The notes: generated from the sequence alone by a model not told the origin. A stretch of DNA of 64,000 bases from Methyloprofundus sedimenti (GCF_002072955.1 NZ_LPUF01000001.1:1758896-1822895), one strand, 5' to 3'; positions 48,059 through 55,608 are shown, counted from the stretch's first letter. Numbers and translations are program-made.

Positions 48059-48096
48059 ATCGCGAAGCGAGCCACAATCTGAACCGTTTGTTGGAC
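48059..48096 (+). other. attC: attC site 2, right half
   Basis: ATCGCGAAGCGAGCCACAAT, then CTGAACCGTTTGTTGGAC, ends in GTTGGAC (48090-48096), which fits the attC core GTTRRRY exactly. CACAATCTGAACC pairs with GGTTAGATTGTG in the left half, with one extra C as the expected unpaired base. Confidence 0.82.
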
Positions 48097-48364
48097 AAGC
48101 CCGATGTCTATACCTGAATGATGTTTAAAAAAGACGCTATGAAAATAGCTTTTTGTGGATCAGCCCGATTGATTAATCTGACCTCTGTTTTTGCCACTTA
48201 ACTGAACTTTAAAGGTTCCCCCATTACAGTCAATGCTCAAAGTTCAAGGGCCGGTGGCAGTTTTATTCCTTAATCCCGATTTTAACTCAAACGACTCTCT
48301 CAGAGCTTGGTCTGCTATCTAGCTGGAGTGTGTGAATTTACATAACCGTTTGTGGTTCCAACAT

Positions 48365-49441
48365 TTAAGTCGGAACAGGCTGAGACATCATTTCCACTCG
48401 CGGTATTCGCCTGAGTCCAACGGTCATTATTCCGCCACAGCACTTGCAAGTTAATTGCGGCCGTGGTTTCAACGTGCGCAATATCTTTGCAGGATCAAAC
48501 TTTAACAAGAGGTGAATGAGTTTAATCAGACGCTTGCTATTGGGGTGTAAAAAACCAAAGCTCCGTGCACGACGAAAGCCTTTAGGTAAAACATGCTGTA
48601 ATATCCGCCATAAGAAATTAGCCCCTGAAACCGTTTTGGTTTGATAACGTTTGGTTTTGCTGTCCTGATAACGATACGTCACTTTGTCATCTTCGCAGGA
48701 TAAAATATCCTTTTCACGAATGACACCGCGATACAAATACCGCCCCAGATAAATCAAAGCCTTATCGCCAGCTCCGACAAACTTGCAATCGACGACCCAT
48801 TTTTCCGGAATAGCCGTGGGGAATGGCAACTTTTCTTCGTTCATACGCGTCAGCATCTTAGCGCGAAATACTTTTGCCAGTGCTTTATGATGAAACAGGT
48901 ATTTACCCTGTTTAGTGCGCCAGAGCTTATTGGTTTTGTCTATGATGGCCGCGGGCATCACCACATGAATATGTGGGTGGTAATTTAACTCGCGTGAGTG
49001 TGTATGCAAGACAGCAATAGCACCTGCATTACCCTGCAATTGTTTATCATTTTTGCTGAAACTCTGTAAGGTCGCCCAGGCACAGTCAAACATCATGCTG
49101 TAAAGTAAACGCGGATGCTGTCTAGCCAGCGGTCTTAACTGAGCAGGCAAGGTAAAGGTATTCATAAAATAATCGGCAGGCACCTGTCTTTGTACTTGCC
49201 GTTCAATCCATTGCTGACTCTCATGATGCTGACAATGGGGGCAGTTGCGATGTCCGCAGGAGTGTGGCACAAAGGTTTGATACTCACAGTCTGAACAGTT
49301 GACCTGCATCACAGGGCTCAACTGTGTACGGCAGCATTTCATAGCGTGTAATGCACTGACCTGATTGGGGCGTAAACGGTGTTGATACTCGCTTAAAAAG
49401 TCGGACTGGAATTGGTCAATCACTGAGGCCAGGGTTATCAT
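48365..49441 (-). CDS. IS91-family rolling-circle transposase
   Basis: A 358-residue transposase. The N-terminal zinc region is [17 protein letters not shown]...[10 protein letters not shown] (about 31-76). The HUH motif is [10 protein letters not shown] near residue 157, and the nucleophile tyrosines are in [12 protein letters not shown] near residue 230. The C-terminal zinc pair CKCCGG is near residue 335. The start codon overlaps the stop of the upstream recombinase (ATGA), so the pair is coupled. Gene and motifs are intact. Confidence 0.93.
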   Translation of the reverse strand: MITLASVIDQFQSDFLSEYQHRLRPNQVSALHAMKCCRTQLSPVMQVNCSDCEYQTFVPHSCGHRNCPHCQHHESQQWIERQVQRQVPADYFMNTFTLPAQLRPLARQHPRLLYSMMFDCAWATLQSFSKNDKQLQGNAGAIAVLHTHSRELNYHPHIHVVMPAAIIDKTNKLWRTKQGKYLFHHKALAKVFRAKMLTRMNEEKLPFPTAIPEKWVVDCKFVGAGDKALIYLGRYLYRGVIREKDILSCEDDKVTYRYQDSKTKRYQTKTVSGANFLWRILQHVLPKGFRRARSFGFLHPNSKRLIKLIHLLLKFDPAKILRTLKPRPQLTCKCCGGIMTVGLRRIPRVEMMSQPVPT

Positions 49442-50345
49442 GAGATATTCCCCCAGCTCATGGCGATACCATTGATTAACTGATTAATGCACTGCTCCGC
49501 ATTTTCATCTGTTATATCGGTCAAATGCGTATAGCGAGCCGTCGTCACTAAACTGGTATGGCCTAAAATCCGCTGTAGTTCAATTAAATCAACCCCGGCT
49601 TCTAGCAGGTGAGTGGCATAACTATGGCGTAGCGAGTGACAGGAAATCTTTTTTTTAGTCCCATGTCCTGTGTCACCAGACTGATCGTCTTCTGAACACC
49701 GCCACGATCCAGAGGGGATTCAGCAAGTTGTGCCCCTTTTAGGCCCCGTGTGCGATTGGGGAACATAAGAGTCGGATGTCGATGCAATGCCCAGAATTGG
49801 CGTAACACCTGTAAGGTGTTGAAGGGCAAAGGTACAAGACGATCCTTATTGCCTTTTGCATTGCGAATATGTACACGCATTCGAGTGGCATCAATATCAC
49901 CCACTTCCAGGCTTAAGCCCTCTCCCAGACGCAAACCCATACTGTAAATCGTAAAATAGAACACGCGGTAGCTTAATTTACGTGTCGCCCTAAACAATTG
50001 CTGCGCCTCCTCCACTGTGACAATATCAGGGATACGCGTACAGCGTGGCGGTTTAATCATCGGAATATCAACCCACGGTTTATGAAGTACATGGGTATAG
50101 AAAAACTTTAATCCATAGAGATCTAATTTTACTGCACTCCAGGATAGGCGGTTTAAAAGTGCATGGAAATAATCTAATAGCTGATCTTGCGATAAATTAT
50201 CCAGATGTCCCTGAAAATGCTCGCCGATACGCCGGATAGCACGTGAATAGGCATCAATGGTTTTGGGTTGCAAACCCTGAAGTGCTAGATGCTTACAGTG
50301 TTGAGAATAATAGTGGTTGAATTTAGCTTCGATAGATGGTGTCAT
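49438..50345 (-). pseudogene. tyrosine recombinase of the IS91 element, frameshifted
   Basis: The N-terminal part reads in one frame up to DMGLKK. It then meets a run of eight A (49649-49656 as T on the plus strand) and, read straight through, ends after 247 residues. Shifting frame at that run gives [30 protein letters not shown] and an ending whose TGA overlaps the transposase ATG. The shifted part holds the catalytic H-x-x-R, LGH and Tyr residues; the first catalytic Arg is in SMGLRLGEGLSLEVG. Either it is inactivated or expression uses slippage on the A-run. A corrected protein is about 302 residues. Confidence 0.85.
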
Positions 50346-50468
50346 AACAGCGTAACCTCATTGTTAGTTTAATGAGCTTACAAATTACCCTGTTATGAGA
50401 ATAAGAGGAAATGAGGTGATACTTTGCGTTGGGAGCAGAGCTTGGTTTTTCTCCGCGATAGCGGCTTC

Positions 50469-50493
50469 GTCCAACAAGGCGCTGCACTCGGAT
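50469..50493 (+). other. possible attC 5' half (site 3, truncated)
   Basis: GTCCAACAAGGCGCTGCACT begins with GTCCAAC, an exact fit to the RYYYAAC core, and the AACAAGGCGCT pattern is common in attC left arms. I find no paired right half; the REP-associated element starts about 30 bases later. It may be a truncated attC. Confidence 0.4.
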
Positions 50494-50520
50494 AAATTAC
50501 TGAGAAAAGGAGTGAGAAAA

Positions 50521-51365
50521 GGGGTCAGAGCCCTTAAAGATACTTAAAGACAAGTGAAGTTTAGTAAATAACTGGGGTCAGATACAAATTAAATGTTATA
50601 CTGATCTTTAAATAATTTATAATCGGTATCATATTATGGCGCGTCTCCTAAGAATATCACTCCGCTGGAGTTCCGGTTCACTTAATTCAGCGAGGTAATA
50701 ATAGGCATACCTGTTTTGCTGCAATGGAAGATTATAGTGCTTACATAAGTTGGCTAAAAGAGTATTCAATAAAGTATGCAGTGGATATTCACGCCTGGGT
50801 ATTGGTGACAAATCATGTCCATCTGCTTTGTACACCACAACGTGATGGGGCGGTGAGCTCAATGATGCAATCAGTTGGTCGTAGGTATGTGCAGTATTTC
50901 AATGATCAGTATCAGCGAAGCGGTACGCTCTGGGAAGGACGCTATAAATCGTGTTTGGTTCAGGCAGAGAAGTATTTGATAGAGGTATATCGGTATATCG
51001 AAATGAATCCAGTAAGGGCAAAGATGGTGGAAGATCCAAGTAAATATGTTTGGTCAAGTTACCAGGTTAACGCACTGGGTAAGGAGTCCGATTTATGTAC
51101 ACCTCATCCTGAGTATTTGAGGTTAGGGAGTACAAAGAGTGAGCGCATGGAAAATTACCGTGCTTTGTTTGCTTACCATTTGGAAGGCGATATATTGAAT
51201 GAAATTAGGTTGGGTCTCAACAAGGGCATGGCTATTGGGCATGATCGTTTCAAGGAGGAGATTGAGAAGTTGACTGGTAGAAGACTGAAGCCCCAAAAAG
51301 TAGGGCGACCTATCGGGTGGCGTAAGAAAATGAAGGGTATTTAATTTGTATCTGACCCCAGTTAT
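50521..51365 (+). mobile_element. REP-associated transposase element, copy 1
   Basis: A GGGGTCAGAGCCC repeat (50521) and GGGGTCAGATACAAATTAAA (50574) precede a Y1-type REP-associated transposase gene. The opposite repeat TTTAATTTGTATCTGACCCC follows it at 51341-51360. The bracketing inverted GGGGTCAGA-type repeats are REP-like sequences of the kind mobilised by these transposases. A second, truncated copy lies at 53871-54320. Confidence 0.8.
50636..51344 (+). pseudogene. REP-associated (Y1) transposase with N-terminal frameshift
   Basis: Compared with copy 2, one extra T at 50661 (CACTCCGC versus CACCCGC) breaks the frame about nine codons after ATG 50636. The remaining 206 residues from ATG 50724 are open. 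They contain WVLVTNHVHLLCTPQ (HUH near residue 32) and the catalytic tyrosine region VYRYIEMNPVRAKMV near residue 92, ending RPIGWRKKMKGI. A shortened product from 50724 would lack the first strand (GNNRHTCF), so activity is doubtful. Confidence 0.85.
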
Positions 51366-51440
51366 TCCCAGTTATTCCATTCCAGTTATTCCAGACCCCA
51401 GTTATTCAGTTATTCTGACCCCAGTTATTGCCAGTTATTT
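51350..51440. repeat. irregular tandem CCAGTTATT repeat
   Basis: CAGTTATT, or a near match, occurs seven times in about 90 bases (51357-51440), interrupted three times by TGACCCC/GACCCC. It begins directly at the right REP-like end of copy 1. It looks like degenerate amplification of the REP boundary sequence rather than a gene. Confidence 0.7.
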
Positions 51441-51564
51441 GAAATCAAAAACAAAGTTACCCCATCATCCTCTGATCACAAAGGCTATCCTGAAAGAAGC
51501 AGGCAAAGAAGCAGGGGTCAGGTCTTTAACCAATGGGTCAGACTTCGATTGATATGCGTAGAAT

Positions 51565-51696
51565 TTCGCTAGCTAGGCGCTCCACCTGACCGCAGGAAGC
51601 GCAGTTCGTTTTTGAAGGTTAGTTTTTTATCAAAGTTCATCACGCTGCTGGAGTTCATCGTTTATCCTCCCGCGTCAGGTGAGCTTGTCGTTATAT
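51565..51696 (+). other. attC: attC-like site 4
   Basis: TAGGCGCTCCACCTGAC (51574-51590) pairs with GTCAGGTGAGC (51674-51684), and the right end reads GAGCTTGTCGTTATAT with GTTATAT near the core GTTRRRY. The left core (expected ...AAC) is degenerate. It lies just before the toxin-antitoxin cassette. The length of about 132 bases is within the attC range. Confidence 0.5.
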
Positions 51697-51739
51697 TTTA
51701 GCGGAGTACAATAGGCAGACATTATGTTATAGTTGCTCT

Positions 51740-52012
51740 ATGAAAAGTTATAATTGGAATCGAGAGAAGAATGAAATTCTGAAAGTAGAGCGAGGAATAT
51801 CATTCGAAGAAATCGTCTTTCATATTGGAAATGGCGATGAGCTAGATGTATACTCACATCCAAATTATTCACGTTATCCAAATCAAATGATTTCCGTTGT
51901 AATGGTCAAAGATTATGTTTATCTGGTTCCCTATGTAGAATCAGAAAATGAAATATTTTTAAAAACAATCATACCTAGCCGTAAGGCAACGAAAAAATAT
52001 ATCGGAGAATAA
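51740..52012 (+). CDS. BrnT-like toxin
   Basis: A 90-residue protein resembling BrnT-family ribonuclease toxins. The N-terminal YNWNREKNEILKVERGISFE parallels the F-x-W-D/N-x-x-K...R-x-I-S-F start, and the end is KTIIPSRKATKKYIG. It is followed after 2 bases by an antitoxin-like gene, which supports a toxin role (RNA cleavage, held in check by the antitoxin). With the antitoxin it makes a compact integron cassette between two attC sites. Confidence 0.75.
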   Translation: MKSYNWNREKNEILKVERGISFEEIVFHIGNGDELDVYSHPNYSRYPNQMISVVMVKDYVYLVPYVESENEIFLKTIIPSRKATKKYIGE

Positions 52013-52014
52013 TT

Positions 52015-52296
52015 ATGGTTGAATACAAGTTAGATGAAGAGGAGCAAGAAATTCTAAACGCATTTGAGTCTGGAAAGCTTAAATCTGTTCCAAATGTAAA
52101 AGATGAAATAGAAAAGCATAGGCAAATTGCAGCAGCTACATTTAAAAAAGATAAAAGGATTAATATTCGTATTGCTAATCGTGATCTTTCTGAGCTTCAA
52201 AAGTTAGCTTTGGCTGAGGGAATTCCTTATCAAACATTTATAACCAGTATTTTGCATAAATTTGCAGATGGTAAATACATAGAGAAACAGCATTAA
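52015..52296 (+). CDS. CopG/BrnA-like antitoxin
   Basis: A 93-residue protein whose C-terminal half (KRINIRIANRDLSELQKLAL, then AEGIPYQTFITSILHKFADG) is the ribbon-helix-helix fold of antitoxins partnered with BrnT-like toxins. The N-terminal 45 residues are acidic and may wrap the toxin. It follows the toxin gene by 2 bases and is likely to autorepress the pair. An attC begins 20 bases after its stop. Confidence 0.78.
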   Translation: MVEYKLDEEEQEILNAFESGKLKSVPNVKDEIEKHRQIAAATFKKDKRINIRIANRDLSELQKLALAEGIPYQTFITSILHKFADGKYIEKQH

Positions 52297-52317
52297 TACG
52301 TGTGCTTTTCAGAAAAA

Positions 52318-52380
52318 ATATAACGAACAAGGTTAGATTGTGATCGCGAAGCGAACCACAATCTGAACCGTTTGTTGGAC
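52318..52380 (+). other. attC: attC site 5, intact
   Basis: A 63-base site: ATATAACGAACAAGGTTAG... to ...CTGAACCGTTTGTTGGAC, ending in GTTGGAC (52374-52380, exact GTTRRRY). GGTTAGATTGTG pairs with CACAATCTGAACC, leaving one extra C as the unpaired base that gives attC its strand polarity. It is nearly identical to the reconstructed attC 2. It closes the toxin-antitoxin cassette. Confidence 0.85.
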
Positions 52381-52429
52381 AAGCCCGGCACAGATAGTAA
52401 AAAGTCGTTTAAATCCGCTCTATGAAAAT

Positions 52430-53485
52430 GGCTATGTCACCGTAAAGTATGGAATTTCATATAACAAGAGCGTATAAGTAAATAAAGCCCATGTAAATTA
52501 AGGAGATAGTTATGAAAGCCCCAGAGTTTTTAGAGTTCATTTCCGAAATAAATCAACTTGACCACCATCAACGCACTGTTCTAACGAAAGCACTGGATCA
52601 ACTAGAGGACGAACCTAAGGTTTTTGATTTAATTGAAACAATATTTGATAGCAAAGGTAAATGCCCTCATTGCTCCCATACCGAAAGCCACAGGCATGGA
52701 ATAAAAGATGGCCTTCAGCGCTACCGCTGTAAAGCCTGCAAAAAGACATTTAATGCTTTGACAGGAACGCCTCTTGCTCATCTACGCCTCAAGTCAAAGT
52801 GGCTTGATTACTTAGGAGCTATCGCAGAATCATTGACTGTCCGGCAGGCAGCTAAAGAAATTAATGTGCATCGAAATACAACCTTTCGATGGCGGCACCG
52901 TTTTTTAAGCTGGATTCAGCAGGATCGTCCCAGTGCTCTTCATGGCATTACAGAAGCTGATGAAACCTACTTACTTGAGTCACATAAAGGAGAACGCCAT
53001 CTCAATCGTCAACCAAGGAAACGAGGGGGCTGTGCGACTAAGCGAGGGATTTCTGATGAGCAAATGTGCATTTTAATTGCTCGTGATCGCTCAAAACAAA
53101 CCGTAGATTTTGTGACAGGTAATGGCCCAATAAGCAAAATTGTTCTTGATACGCATTTAAAGCCAATACTAGACCAGGATGCCCTCCTTGTGAGTGATGG
53201 CAATCCAACTTATGGTGCATTTTGTAAAGCTGAAAAAGTATCTCATGAAATCGTTAACATGAGTCAAGGGCAGCGGGTGACTAAAGGGGCCTATCATATA
53301 CAAAATGTCAATGCATACCACCACCGTTTTAAATCATGGCTAGACCGCTTTCATGGTGTAGCCACCAAGTATTTACCTAATTATTTGGCTTGGTGCAGAA
53401 TTATGGATCGGAACCACAATCTAACCCCTGAGCAATTGTTACATTCTGCTCTGGGTGATTTTCAATACTTAACGGTGACATAGCC
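52430..53485 (+). mobile_element. IS1595-family insertion sequence
   Basis: A 1056-bp element. The left end is GGCTATGTCACCGTAAAGTA and the inverted right end is GGCTATGTCACCGTTAAGTA. The 8-bp direct repeats ATGAAAAT lie at 52422-52429 and 53486-53493, the target duplication expected for the family. It inserted into the start of a truncated IS91 end, since the other IS91 copy reads ATGAAAATAGC without the insertion. Confidence 0.93.
52512..53483 (+). CDS. IS1595-family transposase
   Basis: A 323-residue transposase. The N-terminal zinc ribbon CPHCSHTESHRHG...YRCKACKKTF (about 51-80) is followed by a helix-turn-helix (SLTVRQAAKEINVHRNTTF). The DDE-type core comprises ITEADETYLLESHKGER, LLVSDGNPTYGAFC and a closing NVNAYHHRFKSWLDRFHGVA. 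The stop codon lies inside the right inverted repeat. It is intact and probably functional. Confidence 0.94.
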   Translation: MKAPEFLEFISEINQLDHHQRTVLTKALDQLEDEPKVFDLIETIFDSKGKCPHCSHTESHRHGIKDGLQRYRCKACKKTFNALTGTPLAHLRLKSKWLDYLGAIAESLTVRQAAKEINVHRNTTFRWRHRFLSWIQQDRPSALHGITEADETYLLESHKGERHLNRQPRKRGGCATKRGISDEQMCILIARDRSKQTVDFVTGNGPISKIVLDTHLKPILDQDALLVSDGNPTYGAFCKAEKVSHEIVNMSQGQRVTKGAYHIQNVNAYHHRFKSWLDRFHGVATKYLPNYLAWCRIMDRNHNLTPEQLLHSALGDFQYLTVT

Positions 53486-53493
53486 ATGAAAAT

Positions 53494-53867
53494 AGCTTTT
53501 TGTTAATCAGCCCGATGGATTCATCGAACCGATGTTTTTACTTGTTTAACTAAACTTTGAGCGTTGTCCATTACAGCCAACGCTCAACAACAAGTATCGG
53601 AGCGATTTTTAGTCTTAATCTCCGATTTTTGACCAAGTAATCCCCTCAGCATCTAATTTGCTGCTAGTCTGGGTGAAGGTGGGTGAATTTACATAATATC
53701 AGTCATCGACTCTGTCGTTAAGTCGGCACTGGCTGAAACGTAATTTCCACTCTCGGAATTCGCCTACGACTCACAATCATTGCACCACCACAGCACTTAC
53801 AAGTGACTTGTGGTCGTGGTTTCATTGTGCGCAATATCTTCGTCGGGTCAAACTTTAGCAGGGTATT
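53494..53867 (-). mobile_element. truncated second copy of the IS91 element end
   Basis: This stretch matches 48148-48500 of the full element, covering the origin end and the last part of the transposase gene (the CCACAGCACTT...CAAG and GTGCGCAATATCTT segments match). It is diverged by many substitutions and stops where the REP element begins (GGTATTATAACTGGGG). It is a remnant and cannot move by itself. Confidence 0.8.
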
Positions 53868-53870
53868 ATA

Positions 53871-54320
53871 ACTGGGGTCAGATACAAATTAAATGTTATA
53901 CTGATCTTTAAATAATTTATAATCGGTATCATATAATGGCGCGTCTCCCAAGAATATCACCCGCTGGAGTTCCGGTTCACATAATTCAGCGAGGTAATAA
54001 TAGGCATACCTGTTTTGCTGCGATGGAAGATTATAGTGCTTACATAAGTTGGCTAAAAGAGTATTCAATAAAGTATGCAGTGGATATTCACGCATGGGTA
54101 TTGATGACAAATCATGTCCATCTGCTTTGTACACCACAACGAGATGGGGCGGTGAGCTCAGTGATGCAATCAGTTGGTCGTCGGTATGTGCAATATTTCA
54201 ATTATCAGTATCAGCGAAGCGGTACGCTCTGGGAAGGGCGCTATAAATCGTGTTTGGTTCAAGCAGAGGAATAAAAGGGGTCAGAGCCCTTAAAGATACT
54301 TAAAGACAAGTGAAGTTTAG
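53871..54320 (+). mobile_element. REP-associated transposase element, copy 2 (truncated)
   Basis: The left part (ACTGGGGTCAGATACAAATT, then the same upstream sequence) is nearly identical to copy 1. The element stops inside the transposase gene at 54271 and continues as AAAAGGGGTCAGAGCCC followed by the same 30 bases that flank copy 1 on its left (CTTAAAGATACTTAAAGACA). Confidence 0.8.
53936..54274 (+). pseudogene. REP-associated transposase, truncated before the catalytic tyrosine
   Basis: 112 residues: an intact N terminus MARLPRISPAGVPVHIIQRG then NNRHTCF, the HUH motif MTNHVHLLC, and an end after SCLVQAEE. The catalytic tyrosine region present in copy 1 is missing. Copy 1 has the opposite defect, so neither is complete. 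Confidence 0.88.
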
Positions 54321-54353
54321 GGTTTGGCTCAAGTTGCTTATTCTAATCCTTAA

Positions 54354-54461
54354 CTAGCACCACCCGCCATTGGCAAAAATATTTTGAGCAGTTATCCAAG
54401 ACGATTCATTAGAGACCCGTAATAGCAAAGCTTTGGCAATATCTTCGGGTTCAGCAATGAA
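54354..54461 (-). pseudogene. C-terminal fragment of a short-chain dehydrogenase
   Basis: Reverse translation gives FIAEPEDIAKALLLRVSN followed by ESSWITAQNIFANGGWC and a stop at 54354. This is the usual ending of short-chain dehydrogenase/reductases (PEDIA-x-A-x-x-F-L-x-S-x-x-S-x-x-x-T-G-Q-x-x-x-x-x-GG). The rest of the gene is absent. It is a remnant of the region before the mobile elements arrived. Confidence 0.75.
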
Positions 54462-54777
54462 GTAAAAAAGAATAAAAAAGTAGTAAAAAAGGCTCAGGTC
54501 TTTGATCTATGATTACCTATAGTGAATTTAATGTGCATCGACTAATCCTGATAAACGCTTAACTTATTGCAAATTTACATTAACCATTTTGTAGTGGTCA
54601 GGTAAAATAAGCTGTACACAAAATAACCTAAAAATAAAATAAGTGTGCTTCAAATAACCGGGAAAATCAGCTGCATGGTAATGAGTCCAGAAATGTGTTG
54701 ACACATTAAACGAAGGAAGTGCATTTATATCTGAATGGTTTATACTATTTTTTTACCTTTATATTATTTATCTCATT
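54462..54777. other. intergenic stretch without a supported gene
   Basis: 316 AT-rich bases upstream of the winged-helix gene, presumably with its promoter. No clear repeat or gene is visible. Confidence 0.45.
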
Positions 54778-55218
54778 ATGAAAAAACCAACTATCATCAC
54801 CAAAAAACCAGCGTCTAAAGCCGAACAACCCGCTAAAGTCGTTGCAACTAAAACATCACCTGAAAAGCCGATTGAAACCGTAGCGGCTAAAGCATCAACT
54901 GAAAAGCTTGCTAAAAGCACAGTAGTAACCAAGACAGCACCTAAAAAAAAGCCAGTCTCGGCTAAAAAGGCTCAAGTCGTGGCTCCCAAGGCCATTGCTG
55001 AGATCCCGGTAAAGACCATTCCTGAACGCATCGGGCTGACAGCAGGCAGCATTTGGCATTATCTGGAAAAAAATGGCGCAACCTCTGTTGCAAAATTGCT
55101 TAGGGAGCTTGAGGAAGAAGAAAAAATTATTCAGCGCAGTATTGGCTGGTTAGCTCAGGAAGGCAAAATAACTATCGACACGACTAACAGGATTGAGATG
55201 ATCACATTGAAAGATTAG
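54778..55218 (+). CDS. histone H1-like / winged-helix protein
   Basis: A 146-residue basic protein. Residues 1-78 are a Lys/Ala/Pro-rich, low-complexity tail (KKPTIITKKPASKAEQPAK and onwards), like bacterial H1-type or AlgP-type nucleoid proteins. Residues 84-146 form a winged-helix domain (ERIGLTAGSIWHYLEKNGAT, LGWLA-type QRSIGWLAQEGKITI) of the DUF2582 type. It likely binds DNA. The start has no strong RBS. A dispersed repeat and a terminator-like hairpin follow. Confidence 0.78.
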   Translation: MKKPTIITKKPASKAEQPAKVVATKTSPEKPIETVAAKASTEKLAKSTVVTKTAPKKKPVSAKKAQVVAPKAIAEIPVKTIPERIGLTAGSIWHYLEKNGATSVAKLLRELEEEEKIIQRSIGWLAQEGKITIDTTNRIEMITLKD

Positions 55219-55228
55219 CGATTATGAC

Positions 55229-55383
55229 ATACTTCGCACGGCCACGGTTGCGGTTTTCTGGCGACCGATTTTTGCCGATAGTTGCGTTGCTGAACCGTTG
55301 CATAGCTTGCTATGCGCCTATTTCAGTGCCTTGCTCTCGACCAAAATCAACTCGCTATAAAACCCGTCACCGCGCGAAGTATA
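55229..55383. repeat. dispersed ~165-bp repeat, copy B
   Basis: The unit runs from ATACTTCGCACGGCCACGG to CGCGCGAAGTAT and matches the reverse complement of copy A at 33514-33680 along its length (for example CTTGCTCTCGACCAAAATCA and TTGCATAGCTTG). Its 79-codon open frame has no protein-like content. Copies A and B differ by scattered substitutions and small indels. Confidence 0.75.
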
Positions 55384-55420
55384 GTTTAATACTCCGCCAT
55401 ATGCGGAGTATTAAACCGTC
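55384..55420 (+). terminator. terminator-like hairpin
   Basis: GTTTAATACTCCGC at 55384-55397 is perfectly inverted at 55403-55416 around a 5-base loop, followed by CGTCTTTTC. It could end transcription of the winged-helix gene. Confidence 0.6.
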
Positions 55421-55608
55421 TTTTCATCTAAACACAACAAGCTACGGGGAATTACACCCGTAGTGATTTCAGGTGATATTTTACCTGAATCATGTATGCT
55501 CAAATGCTATTTTTCCTGCTGATCAGTTACTAATTCTATGAGTAGTTCATACTCATTTTGTTGATCGAAAAACCGTGACTAAGATCGTATATTTGGGAGT
55601 ACAGTGAT

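Larger units (their letters stand above)
48101..50430 (-). mobile_element. IS91-family element with accessory tyrosine recombinase
   Basis: The element carries an IS91-type Y2 transposase and an upstream tyrosine recombinase on the minus strand. The left (origin-side) end is set by comparison with a second partial copy after 53494: both copies share TATGAAAATAGCTTTTTGT-like sequence and both lie a few tens of bases after an attC followed by CAAGCCCG. The right end is not defined by sequence here and is approximate. IS91-type elements move by rolling-circle replication and make no target duplication. Confidence 0.7.

Noticed and set aside
55224-55463. 79-codon open frame as a gene
   Set aside because: It lies within the dispersed repeat whose other copy is at 33514-33680 and has no protein-like features.
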